64,000 nucleotides of DNA, from positions 62,001 to 126,000 of the forward strand of contig NZ_FOCV01000002.1 of assembly GCF_900110205.1 (NCBI RefSeq), written 5' to 3'. Positions 34,167 to 42,266 of this stretch are shown here, one piece after another; position 1 is the first letter of the stretch, and each line of letters starts with the position of its first letter. Source of the stretch: Rhizobium tibeticum (GTDB lineage Bacteria; Pseudomonadota; Alphaproteobacteria; Rhizobiales; Rhizobiaceae). Under the pieces are notes generated by a model. The model did not search any database, was not told the DNA's origin, and saw only the letters and a program-made list of their open reading frames with translations. The position numbers and the translations under genes were made by a program.

Positions 34167-35231
34167 TTACACCGACACCTTTCTGATCCACTGGTCGATT
34201 GCGACGGCGGCGATGATGAGTACGCCGGTGAGCAGCACCTTCCACTGCGGATCCGCGCCGAGCATGTTGAGACCCATCGACACCACGCCGACGATCATCG
34301 CGCCGAATAGGGTGCCGAGGATCGAGCCGCGACCGCCAAAGAGCGAGATGCCGCCGATCACAGTCGCGGTGATGGCCTGAAGATTATAGTCGGTGACAGC
34401 AGACGACGGCGAGATGGAGCCGTTGCGGCCAATCGATACCCAGGCCGCGAAGGCGGCGATGACGCCGGAGACGGCGTAGACCGTGAGCAGGACGCTTTTG
34501 GTCTGGATGCCAGAGAGCTTTGCCGCTTCCGGATCGTCGCCGACGGCATAGACGTGGCGGCCCCAGGCGGTGTGATTGAGGATGTACCAGAGCACGAGCA
34601 CCAGCAAGACCATGGCAATAACGCCAAGCGTCAACACCGCATTGCCGAGCCTGAAGCTGAGCGCGAAGAAGTGCAACAGCGGCGCCTGCGCGTCGACGTC
34701 GGTGTCGCGGATCGTCTCGTTGGCCGAGTAGATGAAGTTCGTGGCCATCACGATGTTCCACGTGCCGAGCGTGACGATGAACGGCGGCAGCTTCATGTAA
34801 GCAACGAGGAAACCGTTGAGGAGGCCGCAGAGACCGCCGACAAGCATGCCGGCAAGCACGGCGATCGGCGTCGGGATGCCATAGGTGATGGCGCAATTGC
34901 CCATGATGACAGCTGATATAACCATGATGACGCCGATCGACAGATCGATGCCCGCGGTCAGGATGACCAGCGTCTGCGCGGCGCCGAGAATACCGACGAT
35001 GGCGATCTGCTGCAGGATGAGCGTCAGCGTGTAGGACGAGAAGAACCGCCCGCCGAGCGCAATGCCGAAGATGATGATCGCCAGCACCAGCACAATCAGC
35101 GGCACGGCGGCCGGCGTCGAGTGCAGAAAATGCTGCGCACGCTTCACAAATGGTACGGCTTGATGTTCGAACGACGCGACATTCTTGTCGCTGCCGTCAA
35201 GCACCCGTTCGAAGTCCTGTGCTCCGGTCAT
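34167..35231 (-). CDS. frcC: Fructose ABC transporter permease
   Basis: The 354-aa protein has a hydrophilic N-terminal stretch of about 45 residues, then about ten membrane segments. RbsC-family features include LGAAQTLVILTAGIDLSIGV, LPPFIVTLGTWNIVMATNF and SVIGGISLFGGRGSILGTLF-like TVIGGISLFGGRGSILGT. The ATG at 35231 has GGAGGAACA upstream on the minus strand; an open frame to 35351 has no support. It lies between frcB and frcA. Confidence 0.92.
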   Translation of the reverse strand: MTGAQDFERVLDGSDKNVASFEHQAVPFVKRAQHFLHSTPAAVPLIVLVLAIIIFGIALGGRFFSSYTLTLILQQIAIVGILGAAQTLVILTAGIDLSIGVIMVISAVIMGNCAITYGIPTPIAVLAGMLVGGLCGLLNGFLVAYMKLPPFIVTLGTWNIVMATNFIYSANETIRDTDVDAQAPLLHFFALSFRLGNAVLTLGVIAMVLLVLVLWYILNHTAWGRHVYAVGDDPEAAKLSGIQTKSVLLTVYAVSGVIAAFAAWVSIGRNGSISPSSAVTDYNLQAITATVIGGISLFGGRGSILGTLFGAMIVGVVSMGLNMLGADPQWKVLLTGVLIIAAVAIDQWIRKVSV

Positions 35232-35336
35232 TGTTCCTCCTCCGCTTTCGCGCCAAACCGCGCGCGGAAGCCGTGCCCCATATGACACCGGTCTTTGTTC
35301 GCCGGTTCCTGAGACAGCAGCTATGGTCGGTCGAAA

Positions 35337-35362
35337 CCGGCCGAGGATCAAGCCCCGGCCGG
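35337..35362 (-). terminator. Hairpin after frcB
   Basis: CCGGCCG (35337-35343) and CGGCCGG (35356-35362) form a 7-bp perfect stem with a 12-nt loop in the 153-bp frcB-frcC gap. On the minus strand the tail is TTTCG. It probably makes partial termination or stabilises frcB mRNA. Confidence 0.5.
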
Positions 35363-35384
35363 CGCTAGATTCATATCGTGAGAC

Positions 35385-36410
35385 TTAGCCCCAGCACTTG
35401 TCGGTGCCGACCTTGGTGTCGATCGACTCAAGGCCAGAGACCGGCTTGTCGGTGACGAGCGAAACACCCGTATCGAAGAAGGACTTGCCTTCGGTCGGCT
35501 TCGGCTTTTCGCCGCTGTCGGCGAACTTCTTGATCGCCTCGATACCGAGCGAAGCCATCAGCAGCGGATACTGCTGGGAGGTGGCGCCGATGACGCCTTC
35601 CTTGACGGACTTGACGCCTGGGCAACCGCCGTCAACCGAGACGATCAGAACGTTCTTTTCCATTCCGACAGCCTTGAGGGCCTGGTAAGCGCCGACGGCG
35701 GCCGGCTCGTTGATCGTGTGAATGACGTTGATGCTCGGATCCTTCTGCAGAAGGTTCTCCATCGCCTTGCGGCCGCCTTCTTCGTTGCCGTTCGTCACGT
35801 CATGACCGACGATGCGCGCATCGTCCTCGTCGCCGATCTTGTTCGGGTCCTTGGTGTCGATGCCGAAGCCCATCATGAAGCCCTGGTCACGCAGAACGTC
35901 GACGGTCGGCTGCGACGGCGTCAGGTCGAGGAAGGCAACCTTGGCATCCTTTGCCTTGTCGCCGAGCGTTTCCTTGGCCCATTGGCCGATCAGCTTGCCG
36001 GCGAGCAGGTTATCGGTTGCGAAGGTTGCGTCGGCAGCGTCAGCCGGATCGAGCGGCGTGTCGAGGGCGATCACCAGGAGACCTGCATCGCGGGCCTTCT
36101 TGACCGAGGGGACGATGCCCTTCGTGTCCGACGCTGTGATCAGGATGCCCTTCGCGCCGTCGGCAATGCAGCTTTCGATCGCGGCAACCTGGCTTTCGCT
36201 GTCACCGTCGATCTTGCCGGCGTAGGACTTGAGCGTCACACCCAGTTCCTTGGCCTTGGCCGTCGCGCCTTCCTTCATCTTGACGAAAAAGGGATTGGTG
36301 TCGGTCTTGGTGATGAGGCAGGCGGAAACATCCGCGGCCATTGCCGGCGCCGAAAAGGCGACACCGAGGGCGAGCGCGCCAAGCGCGGCAGAAAGCACTG
36401 ATTTCTTCAT
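35385..36410 (-). CDS. frcB: Fructose ABC transporter periplasmic binding protein
   Basis: The 341-aa protein has a signal peptide (about residues 1-25, with cleavage after AMA) and a Peripla_BP_4 domain: [57 protein letters not shown] and VHTINEP-like [17 protein letters not shown] recognise it as FrcB, the high-affinity fructose-binding protein of rhizobia, which also accepts ribose and mannose in S. meliloti. It leads the frcBCAK operon, and the divergent ROK gene frcR is 230 bp away. AGGAGG-type site precedes the ATG. Confidence 0.93.
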   Translation of the reverse strand: MKKSVLSAALGALALGVAFSAPAMAADVSACLITKTDTNPFFVKMKEGATAKAKELGVTLKSYAGKIDGDSESQVAAIESCIADGAKGILITASDTKGIVPSVKKARDAGLLVIALDTPLDPADAADATFATDNLLAGKLIGQWAKETLGDKAKDAKVAFLDLTPSQPTVDVLRDQGFMMGFGIDTKDPNKIGDEDDARIVGHDVTNGNEEGGRKAMENLLQKDPSINVIHTINEPAAVGAYQALKAVGMEKNVLIVSVDGGCPGVKSVKEGVIGATSQQYPLLMASLGIEAIKKFADSGEKPKPTEGKSFFDTGVSLVTDKPVSGLESIDTKVGTDKCWG

Positions 36411-36528
36411 TTAGTCCTCCCGAGATTAGCCGGCCCACCCCTTGGCGGTGCCGGATTGACAGGCGCGAGAAACGCTGCAGTCTCGCCGGCGGCCTCCTCC
36501 AAGCCGTTCCGCGCCGTTGACGATGGCA

Positions 36529-36557
36529 ATTAAGAGCGAAAGAAATTGCCTTGTCAA
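36529..36557 (-). promoter_or_regulatory. Predicted sigma-70 promoter of frcBCAK
   Basis: On the minus strand TTGACA (36557-36552) and CTTAAT (36534-36529) are separated by 17 nt, pointing to frcB. The palindrome at 36570-36588 lies just upstream of the -35. Confidence 0.6.
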
Positions 36558-36569
36558 TAAATAAATCCA

Positions 36570-36588
36570 ATTGAATTATTAATTCGAT
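36570..36588. promoter_or_regulatory. Putative FrcR operator
   Basis: ATTGAATTA and TAATTCGAT flank a single T; the arms match at 8 of 9 positions, with GAATTA/TAATTC perfect. It lies between the divergent frcB and frcR starts. A/T-rich inverted repeats of this kind are typical ROK-family sites; binding by FrcR is inferred. Confidence 0.55.
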
Positions 36589-36640
36589 ATGGCATGCTTG
36601 ATGAAAATAGGGCATAGGCCCCGAGACGGGAGGATGGCCA

Positions 36641-37888
36641 ATGTCGTCTTTGGACGGTCCGGTACATACGCCGGCTCAACTGCCTATTTTGAGTCCGGCA
36701 GGAGGCGCGAACCAGATCAGGGTGCGCGCCTATAACGAGCGGCTTGTGCTGTCGCTGGTGCGCCTCTACAGCTCCCAGTCGAAGGCCGATATCGCCCGCC
36801 GAACCGGGCTTTCGGCGCAGACGGTCTCCGTCATCATGCGCGCATTGGAGAAGGAAGGGCTGCTCTCGCGCGGAGAGCCGGTGCGTGGCCGGGTTGGCCA
36901 ACCGTCTATCCCGATGCGACTCAATCCCGACGCGGTTTACTCGTTCGGCGTGAAGATGGGCCGACGCAGCGCGGACCTGGTGCTGATGGATTTCCTGGGC
37001 AAGATCCGCCTGCAGCTTCACCAGACCTATGCCTATCCGCTGCCCGACGTTTTCCTGGATTTCATCACATCAGGCATCCGCGAACTTGAAAGCCGGCTCG
37101 ACGAGAAGCAGCGTAGCCGCATTGCCGGCATCGGCATTGCAGCACCTTTCGAGCTTTGGAACTGGGAAGAGGAAGTGGGTTCGCCCAAGGGCGCGATGGA
37201 TGTGTGGCGCGATTTCGATCTCCACGCCGAGATTGCTGCCCGCGTGCCCTACCCCGTCTACCTACAGAACGACGCGACAAGTGCCTGCGGCGCAGAACTC
37301 GTGTTCGGTATCGGCCCTTCCTATCCCGATTTCGTCTATTTCTTCATCGGCTCCTTCATCGGCGGCGGCATTGTCCTCAATTCCGCTATCTTTTCCGGGC
37401 GCACGGGTACCGCCGGTGCCATCGGCCCGCTCCCCGTCCGCGGCAAGAACGGCGAAACGCTGCAATTGCTCGAAGTCGCGTCAATCTTTGTTCTGGAAAA
37501 CATGCTGCGCGAGCGCGGCCTCGACCCGCAGCCGCTCTGGTATTCAGCCGACGACTGGATCGACTTCGGCGAACCTCTGGAGATGTGGATCCAGGACACG
37601 GCTCGAGCGCTCGCGCAGGCAATCGTCGCAGCCGCCTCGATCATTGACTTCAGTGCTGCCGTGATTGACGGCGGCTTTCCCGGATGGGTGCGAGAACGGA
37701 TTGTGCAGGCAACGATCCACGAGGCAGCCATGCTCGATCTTCAGGGCGTCGTCATGCCCGACATCATCGAAGGCGCGGTCGGCGCCCATGCACGCGCCAT
37801 CGGTGGCGCCAGCCTGCCGATCTTCGCGCGCTATCTCACCGACCAGAACGTTCTATTCAAGGAGGTCGAAAATGCTGAAGGGACTTAA
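36641..37888 (+). CDS. frcR: ROK-family transcriptional regulator of the frc operon
   Basis: The 415-aa protein has an N-terminal winged HTH (about 28-85: YNERLVLSLVRLYSSQSKAD, then RTGLSAQTVSVIMRALEKEG) and a ROK sugar-binding fold. That fold includes IAGIGIAAPFELWNWEEEVG, YLQNDATSACGAE and FFIGSFIGGGIVLNS. The zinc-binding cysteine cluster of classical ROK repressors is not evident, and the kinase motif is degenerate, fitting a regulator. In S. meliloti a ROK gene (frcR) lies divergent from frcBCAK, as here. Its last 17 nt overlap the second FucU gene, so the two are co-transcribed. Confidence 0.88.
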   Translation: MSSLDGPVHTPAQLPILSPAGGANQIRVRAYNERLVLSLVRLYSSQSKADIARRTGLSAQTVSVIMRALEKEGLLSRGEPVRGRVGQPSIPMRLNPDAVYSFGVKMGRRSADLVLMDFLGKIRLQLHQTYAYPLPDVFLDFITSGIRELESRLDEKQRSRIAGIGIAAPFELWNWEEEVGSPKGAMDVWRDFDLHAEIAARVPYPVYLQNDATSACGAELVFGIGPSYPDFVYFFIGSFIGGGIVLNSAIFSGRTGTAGAIGPLPVRGKNGETLQLLEVASIFVLENMLRERGLDPQPLWYSADDWIDFGEPLEMWIQDTARALAQAIVAAASIIDFSAAVIDGGFPGWVRERIVQATIHEAAMLDLQGVVMPDIIEGAVGAHARAIGGASLPIFARYLTDQNVLFKEVENAEGT

Positions 37889-38354
37889 CCCGCTTCTGAG
37901 CCCGGAATTGCTTTCGACGCTGCGTGCCATGGGGCATGGTGACGAGATCGCCATCGTCGACGGCAATTATCCCGGCGTCGAACATGCCCGCCGATTAATC
38001 CGCCTCGATGGCCACGGCATCGTGCCCGTTCTCGATGCCGTTCTGAGCGTCCTGCCGATTGACGACTTCGTCCCGGACGCGATCTTCCGGTCAACCGTCA
38101 AGGCCGAGCGCGACAAGCTCGACCCGGTTCATGAGGAAATGATCGACTGCTGTACTCGCCACGAGCCGCATCGGCAGGTCGTGCCCCTCGTCGGTGCTGA
38201 TTTTTACAATCGTGTGCGGGCCGCTCATGCCGTGATCCAGACCAGCGAACCCCGGCTTTATGCCAATATCATTCTGCGCAAGGGCGTCATCTACCCAGAG
38301 CAGGCGGCCGATCATGCCGTCGAGAAGGCAGAGGTCGACCCGTTCACCTACTAA
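37872..38354 (+). CDS. RbsD/FucU-family sugar mutarotase (second copy)
   Basis: The 160-aa protein begins MLKGLNPLLSPELLSTLRAM, followed by GHGDEIAIVDGNYPG and a C-terminal RLYANIILRKGVI. It shares the MLKG, L-P-LL and MGHGD pattern with the copy at 3465-3911. GGAGGTCGAAA precedes the ATG at 37872, inside the end of frcR. Given its place in the fructose regulon, it may interconvert fructose or ribose anomers before phosphorylation (inference). A longer frame back to 37665 lies inside frcR and is not used. Confidence 0.9.
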   Translation: MLKGLNPLLSPELLSTLRAMGHGDEIAIVDGNYPGVEHARRLIRLDGHGIVPVLDAVLSVLPIDDFVPDAIFRSTVKAERDKLDPVHEEMIDCCTRHEPHRQVVPLVGADFYNRVRAAHAVIQTSEPRLYANIILRKGVIYPEQAADHAVEKAEVDPFTY

Positions 38355-38357
38355 GCG

Positions 38358-39395
38358 TTAGATCTCGCCGGCCAATGGCCCCCACACGTCTGTCAGGGCA
38401 AAGCCGCCCGGATGCGGATCGAAGGGATCGAGCGCGACCTGCGAAAGGCCGAAGGTGAAACCACGGCCTGTGATGGTGGGAACGATCGCGGGACGACCGG
38501 CGACCACGGTTTCCGCCAACAGTCCAACTTCGAACTCCGAGCCGATGATCGAGCGCGACTTGAAGACATCGCCGACCTTTGCCTTGCCGCGCGCATGCCG
38601 CGCCGCGAGATTGGCAGAGTTGCCGGTGCCGCAAGGCGAACGATCGGCGCGGCCCGGCCACATGGTGGTGCATGTACGAACGGTACCGTCCGCCTCGAGG
38701 TCGCGGAACATGACATAGGCAACGCCAGAGATTGCGGGGATTTCCGGATGGACAACCTCGATGCTGCGATTGATCAGCTCCTTCAACACCATGCCTGCCT
38801 GCACCAGGGCAGCGGCATTGCCCTTCTCGATTGTCAGGTTGATCTGCCCCACATCGACCAGCGCGTAGAAGATCCCGCCGTAGCAGAGATCGACCTTAAT
38901 CTTGCCCCAGTGCGGTGTGTCGACCTCCACATCCAGCTCGTGCACGAAAGACGGGACCATGGTGAGCTTCACCTTCTCGCAGCGCCCGTCGCGGCAGGAT
39001 GCCGTCGCCTTGACGAGGCCGGCGGCCGTCTCCAGCGTGATGACGGTTTCCGGCTCCTTCATCTCGACGATACCGGATTCCAGCAATGCGGTGGTGACGC
39101 AGATCGAGTTCGAGCCCGAGCTTGCATGCGCCTGGTCCGGCTGCAGGATGATGAAGGCCGCGTCGGCATCCGGATGCTTCGGCGGCAGCAGCAGATTGAC
39201 AGAGCCGATCGGCGCGCCGCGCGGCTCGAGGCAGAGGAAGCGGCGCAGTTCCTGGCCCTTCGGATCGGTGTTCAGCCAGTTCAGCTGCTCGGCGACCGTA
39301 TTGCCGGGAATCTTCGGCACACCGCCGATCGCCACCTTGCCAATTTCACCCTCGGCGTGAACGTCCAGAAGCTGGATCGTGCGCTTCCATCTCAT
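38358..39395 (-). CDS. Proline racemase-superfamily protein, Ser-Cys active site
   Basis: The 345-aa protein has the proline racemase fold and lengths: LDVHAEGEIGKVAIGG, the first active-site region ASSGSNSICVTTAL and the second DRSPCGTGNSANLAARHARG. In proline racemases and hydroxyproline 2-epimerases both catalytic bases are Cys. Here alignment to MCGH puts Ser at position 93, while C255 is kept. Superfamily members with Ser-Cys or Cys-Thr pairs exist and can be epimerases or trans-3-hydroxyproline dehydratases, so the reaction is open. No hydroxyproline pathway genes are adjacent. It converges with the FucU gene, 3 nt apart. Confidence 0.88.
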   Translation of the reverse strand: MRWKRTIQLLDVHAEGEIGKVAIGGVPKIPGNTVAEQLNWLNTDPKGQELRRFLCLEPRGAPIGSVNLLLPPKHPDADAAFIILQPDQAHASSGSNSICVTTALLESGIVEMKEPETVITLETAAGLVKATASCRDGRCEKVKLTMVPSFVHELDVEVDTPHWGKIKVDLCYGGIFYALVDVGQINLTIEKGNAAALVQAGMVLKELINRSIEVVHPEIPAISGVAYVMFRDLEADGTVRTCTTMWPGRADRSPCGTGNSANLAARHARGKAKVGDVFKSRSIIGSEFEVGLLAETVVAGRPAIVPTITGRGFTFGLSQVALDPFDPHPGGFALTDVWGPLAGEI

Positions 39396-39727
39396 CAGTC
39401 AACTCCTCTCAAGCGTGCCGCGTGATGGCGCCATCAACGCGAAATCTGTCCGGCGATGTATCGAGGCCTCCGACAGCACCGCGCGGTCATTTTGCCGACG
39501 TGCTTCATCCTGTTCTTGTCTGCCGTTTCCGGCGTCGATTGTCGATACAGCTCGATTTGAGCCTGATATATCAGATCGCTGGCGATTGCCTACGGGAATT
39601 TTTGACGGGAGCACAAACGCCCCGACGCCGCCATGCCTCGCGGCATCCGGGCAGTCTGCGGAAGACCTCAGCAGATCGGCTCGCAGCAAGCGTCGGAGCT
39701 TCACCGACAAAGCGGATTTATGGGGGC
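39396..39727. other. Intergenic region upstream of the racemase gene
   Basis: No convincing gene was found; frames on both strands have no recognisable protein pattern. At 39563-39574 a perfect 12-bp palindrome CTGATATATCAG lies about 170 nt before the racemase start. FCD-type GntR regulators often bind T-G-N-T-A-N-C-A-like palindromes, so it is a candidate operator. Confidence 0.45.
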
Positions 39728-39850
39728 TGAAATAGAAAAGAGCCCGGCGCGGGAGGAGGTGCACCGGGCTCTTGATCCTGACTGACAACTGGGAGGAGGA
39801 GTGTTGTCAGTCCGATGAAGGAGCGCTGGGAGGAGGAGTGCGCTGCCTTC
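39728..39850 (-). ncRNA. Small RNA with anti-Shine-Dalgarno hairpin loops (alpha-r14-like)
   Basis: Read on the minus strand, three consecutive hairpins each expose a CCTCCTCCC loop. Stem 1 is AGCGC/GCGCT (39822-39844), stem 2 is the perfect 8-bp CTGACAAC/GTTGTCAG (39782-39810), and stem 3 is the terminator (39738-39773). Stems 1 and 2 carry the identical 13-nt loop ACTCCTCCTCCCA although their stems differ. Loop conservation with changing stems is what a functional RNA shows. Such loops are complementary to Shine-Dalgarno sequences and match what I recall of the alpha-r14 sRNA family of rhizobia. The 3' end is set by the terminator; the 5' end near 39850 is a guess. Confidence 0.82.
39738..39773 (-). 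terminator. Terminator of the anti-SD small RNA
   Basis: AAGAGCCCGG (39738-39747) pairs perfectly with CCGGGCTCTT (39764-39773). Two further pairs after one mismatch extend the stem, closing on a 10-nt loop with CCTCCTCCC on the minus strand. The minus strand continues TTTCTATTTC. Confidence 0.85.
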
Positions 39851-40145
39851 GAGATAATAGATAGCCCATTGTTTCGATCAGGTATAGGGAAATTACCGCA
39901 ATGCAGCAATGCAATTTACGCATAGCTCTACTGACCATGCAGCCTCTTTTTGCGGCATTTTTGATCAGTTAGTCAATTTCTTAGGCGAAGCAGGCCAAGT
40001 CTGCTCAGGGGGCGCTCACAGTCCATCAGATGGTGCCCGGGCTGCGGCGCGCCCATGCCGCCGCGAAAAATATCACCGAAAATTGAAGGAAATCGATGAT
40101 GGGAGAGGCGGGAGATCGTCCCGCCTTCCCTTTGGCACAACGCAA

Positions 40146-40517
40146 TCAATAGCCGTTATCGCATGGCATGCTGCCATCGCCATTGGTGCCGCCGAACGAG
40201 TTTTGGCAGTAGGTTTGCCGTTGCATCGGCCGCACCGGCTGATTGCCGATCGAACCTGTGGTGCCGCCCTCGACACCGAAGGCTGCCAGCGGATACCAAT
40301 AGCCATCCGGACCGCGGCGGGTGCCGGCACGCTCAGTGCGCGAGCCACGATAGCCGTTCAGATAGCCTGCCCGCTGCTGAGTGTATTGCACCATTTCCAC
40401 ATTCGAGGCGCTTGGGAGAGGAACCTGCTGCACAGGTGCCGCCTGAACGGGAGTGATTGATGCCAGCGCGAGAAGAGTTCCAGCCGACAGGGCGGAAGCG
40501 AATCTGGACATTTTCAT
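40146..40517 (-). CDS. Small secreted hypothetical protein
   Basis: The 123-aa protein has a signal peptide (about residues 1-26, with LSAGTLLALASITPVQA). A Gln/Tyr/Gly-rich mature part follows, containing QYTQQRAGYLNGYRGSR, PDGYWYPLAAFG and a tail with two Cys (TYCQN, MPCDNGY). I do not recognise a named domain; similar short exported proteins occur in rhizobia. AAAGGAGGGTTTATC precedes the ATG at 40517. A hairpin (40102-40130) downstream may be its terminator. Confidence 0.75.
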   Translation of the reverse strand: MKMSRFASALSAGTLLALASITPVQAAPVQQVPLPSASNVEMVQYTQQRAGYLNGYRGSRTERAGTRRGPDGYWYPLAAFGVEGGTTGSIGNQPVRPMQRQTYCQNSFGGTNGDGSMPCDNGY

Positions 40518-40720
40518 GATAAACCCTCCTTTCGGATTTACCTGAGAAAAATGCGTTCTGTCGTAGTAAAGTTCCGCGATCACACGCAGCCTCCTGCTCT
40601 CGTGATCGACAGCGACTGCGCGTGATGTGCAGGTCCTGGGTCGCACGCAGCTGCGTACTCCACGCAGATGGCGCATCGAGCGATCCAGTGCCCCTCGAAG
40701 GTAAACTCACCGAGCTGAAC

Positions 40721-41044
40721 CTATCTTTCGTAGTTGCGGTATCCCTGGCTCGACAGGCATGTGACATACTGCCGGTGTGCGGCAGCGGTCGCGTTCGCTT
40801 CCTCCTCGGTCGGATCGATCGGATAGCCAGTCATGCCGGCGCGCAGTTCGTATTGCTTCTTCGCCTCGCGGTACATGAAATTGCCATCGGCGGTGCAGAT
40901 GTGATGCGCGATGCCCGGCAGGTTGAGCGGTGGGTCAAAGGGCGCGGCGACGGGCACCAGGGTCGGCGCATTGGCATCGACGCAGCCGGCAAGCGCCGCA
41001 ACAACCGCGCACCACGCCAACGCTTGCACCATACTCCTCAGCAT
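40721..41044 (-). CDS. Putative lipoprotein
   Basis: The 107-aa protein has a lipoprotein signal ending in a lipobox (VVAALAGC, Cys at about 21). A small domain with HHICTADGNFMYREAKKQYE and YVTCLSSQGY follows, i.e. two further Cys that could pair. No Asp lies at position +2 (it is Val), so outer-membrane sorting by the usual rule is possible. Function is unknown. It is a single gene on the minus strand, upstream of the previous small secreted protein. Confidence 0.75.
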   Translation of the reverse strand: MLRSMVQALAWCAVVAALAGCVDANAPTLVPVAAPFDPPLNLPGIAHHICTADGNFMYREAKKQYELRAGMTGYPIDPTEEEANATAAAHRQYVTCLSSQGYRNYER

Positions 41045-41159
41045 ATTCCCTCCGGCCGGCCATGCGCCATGAATCGCTGCACGCGCGCAGCGCCGACCTC
41101 ACCATCGCTTCGCAATATTGCGCCAAGCTAGCCAGCCGGCCCTGGTGCCGGACCTCAGA

Positions 41160-42149
41160 CTATGTTCGCCCGCTCAATCCGAAGCGGCTGCGGTAATCTC
41201 CCGGCGACAGCCCGGTGATCTTCTGGAACACCTTCCGAAAAGCCCCCGTGTCCTCGTAACCGGCTGCAACGGCTGTCTGCTCAACCGTGCGGTTCGAGAA
41301 CTCCAGCATTTCGCGCGCCTTTGCGACCCGCAGGTGCTGGCAATATTCAGTCGGTCGAAGGCCGGTCGCCTTGCGGAAACGACGCAGGAAAGTGCGCTCC
41401 TCCAGGCGGGCGCGCTCCGCCATCGCCGCAAGCGTCACCTCGCGCGCGCCGCTCGCATGCAGCCAGTGCTGCACCTTGAGGATCTGCTCGTCGCCATGGT
41501 GCAGGCGCGGCGAGAAACTGCTGTAGCAGCGCTGTTGCCTGCCCGGCGGATCGGCGAGAAGGTAACGCGCGGTCTCAAGCATGATGGTCGATCCCAACAA
41601 TCTGTCGACGAGTTTGAGGCCGAGATCGGTCCAGGCCATCAGGCCGCCGGCCGTTATGACATCGCCGTCATCGATGATGAGCTTGTCGGTGTCGACCCGC
41701 ACCTCAGGAAAACGTTGCGCCAGCAATTCCGCACAGGCCCAGTGGGTCGTCGCCATGCGGTGCGCCAGGAGACCCGTTTCGGCAAGCAGGAAGGCGCCGA
41801 TGCAGACGGAACTAAGCGTCGTTCCCTCCGCATGCCGCTCACAAAGCCAACGCGCCAACGGAGCGGCTTCCTCCGATGTCATCGGCTCGCCGAAGCTTGG
41901 AGGCAGGATGAGTACGGTCGGCGATCCTGGCGGGGTACCCGGCGCGGTATCGAATACGCGCTCGACAGCCGCCGAGACTTCCTCCCCTCGCCAATGACTT
42001 ACACGCAGGACGGGGCTTCCCGACGATTGCCGGGCCGTTGCGAACCGATTGGCCAGGTTGAAGAGATCGGTCAGGCCGTAGACGGCTGCGAGCTGGACGT
42101 TCGGATAAAGCAGGATGCCGATCTCGGCCGGCAGGCCGGTCTGGCTCAT
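41160..42149 (-). CDS. GlxA-family AraC-type regulator (DJ-1/PfpI plus HTH)
   Basis: The 329-aa protein combines an N-terminal DJ-1/PfpI-like domain (about 5-190, with IGILLYPNVQLAAVYGLTDL and the elbow-like SSVCIGAFLLAETGLL) with a C-terminal AraC double HTH (about 220-320). The latter has ARLEERTFLRRFRKATGLRP and AGYEDTGAFRKVFQKITGLS. This is the GlxA/CdhR/GbdR class, whose members often respond to amino acids or quaternary amines. It is divergent from the isochorismatase-fold gene, which it may control. Two 9-nt direct repeats lie at its 5' end. Confidence 0.9.
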   Translation of the reverse strand: MSQTGLPAEIGILLYPNVQLAAVYGLTDLFNLANRFATARQSSGSPVLRVSHWRGEEVSAAVERVFDTAPGTPPGSPTVLILPPSFGEPMTSEEAAPLARWLCERHAEGTTLSSVCIGAFLLAETGLLAHRMATTHWACAELLAQRFPEVRVDTDKLIIDDGDVITAGGLMAWTDLGLKLVDRLLGSTIMLETARYLLADPPGRQQRCYSSFSPRLHHGDEQILKVQHWLHASGAREVTLAAMAERARLEERTFLRRFRKATGLRPTEYCQHLRVAKAREMLEFSNRTVEQTAVAAGYEDTGAFRKVFQKITGLSPGDYRSRFGLSGRT

Positions 42150-42150
42150 T

Positions 42151-42180
42151 TGTCAGTTTTGACCTTGATAATGTCAATTT
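42151..42180. promoter_or_regulatory. Direct repeats, possible AraC-type operator
   Basis: TGTCAGTTT (42151-42159) and TGTCAATTT (42172-42180) are 21 nt apart, two helical turns, in the gap between the divergent GlxA-type and isochorismatase-fold genes. That spacing fits two AraC-family subsites (inference). Confidence 0.4.
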
Positions 42181-42266
42181 CGCCAATCCACACCATGCCG
42201 CTTCAGACATAGTTTGTCCATCAACGGACGGGGATCGTCCCCGGAGGAATGAAAGGATACAAGGAC

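Noticed and set aside
39379..39788. Open frames on both strands across the racemase upstream region and sRNA
   Set aside because: They overlap the structured RNA and regulatory palindrome and show no protein features.
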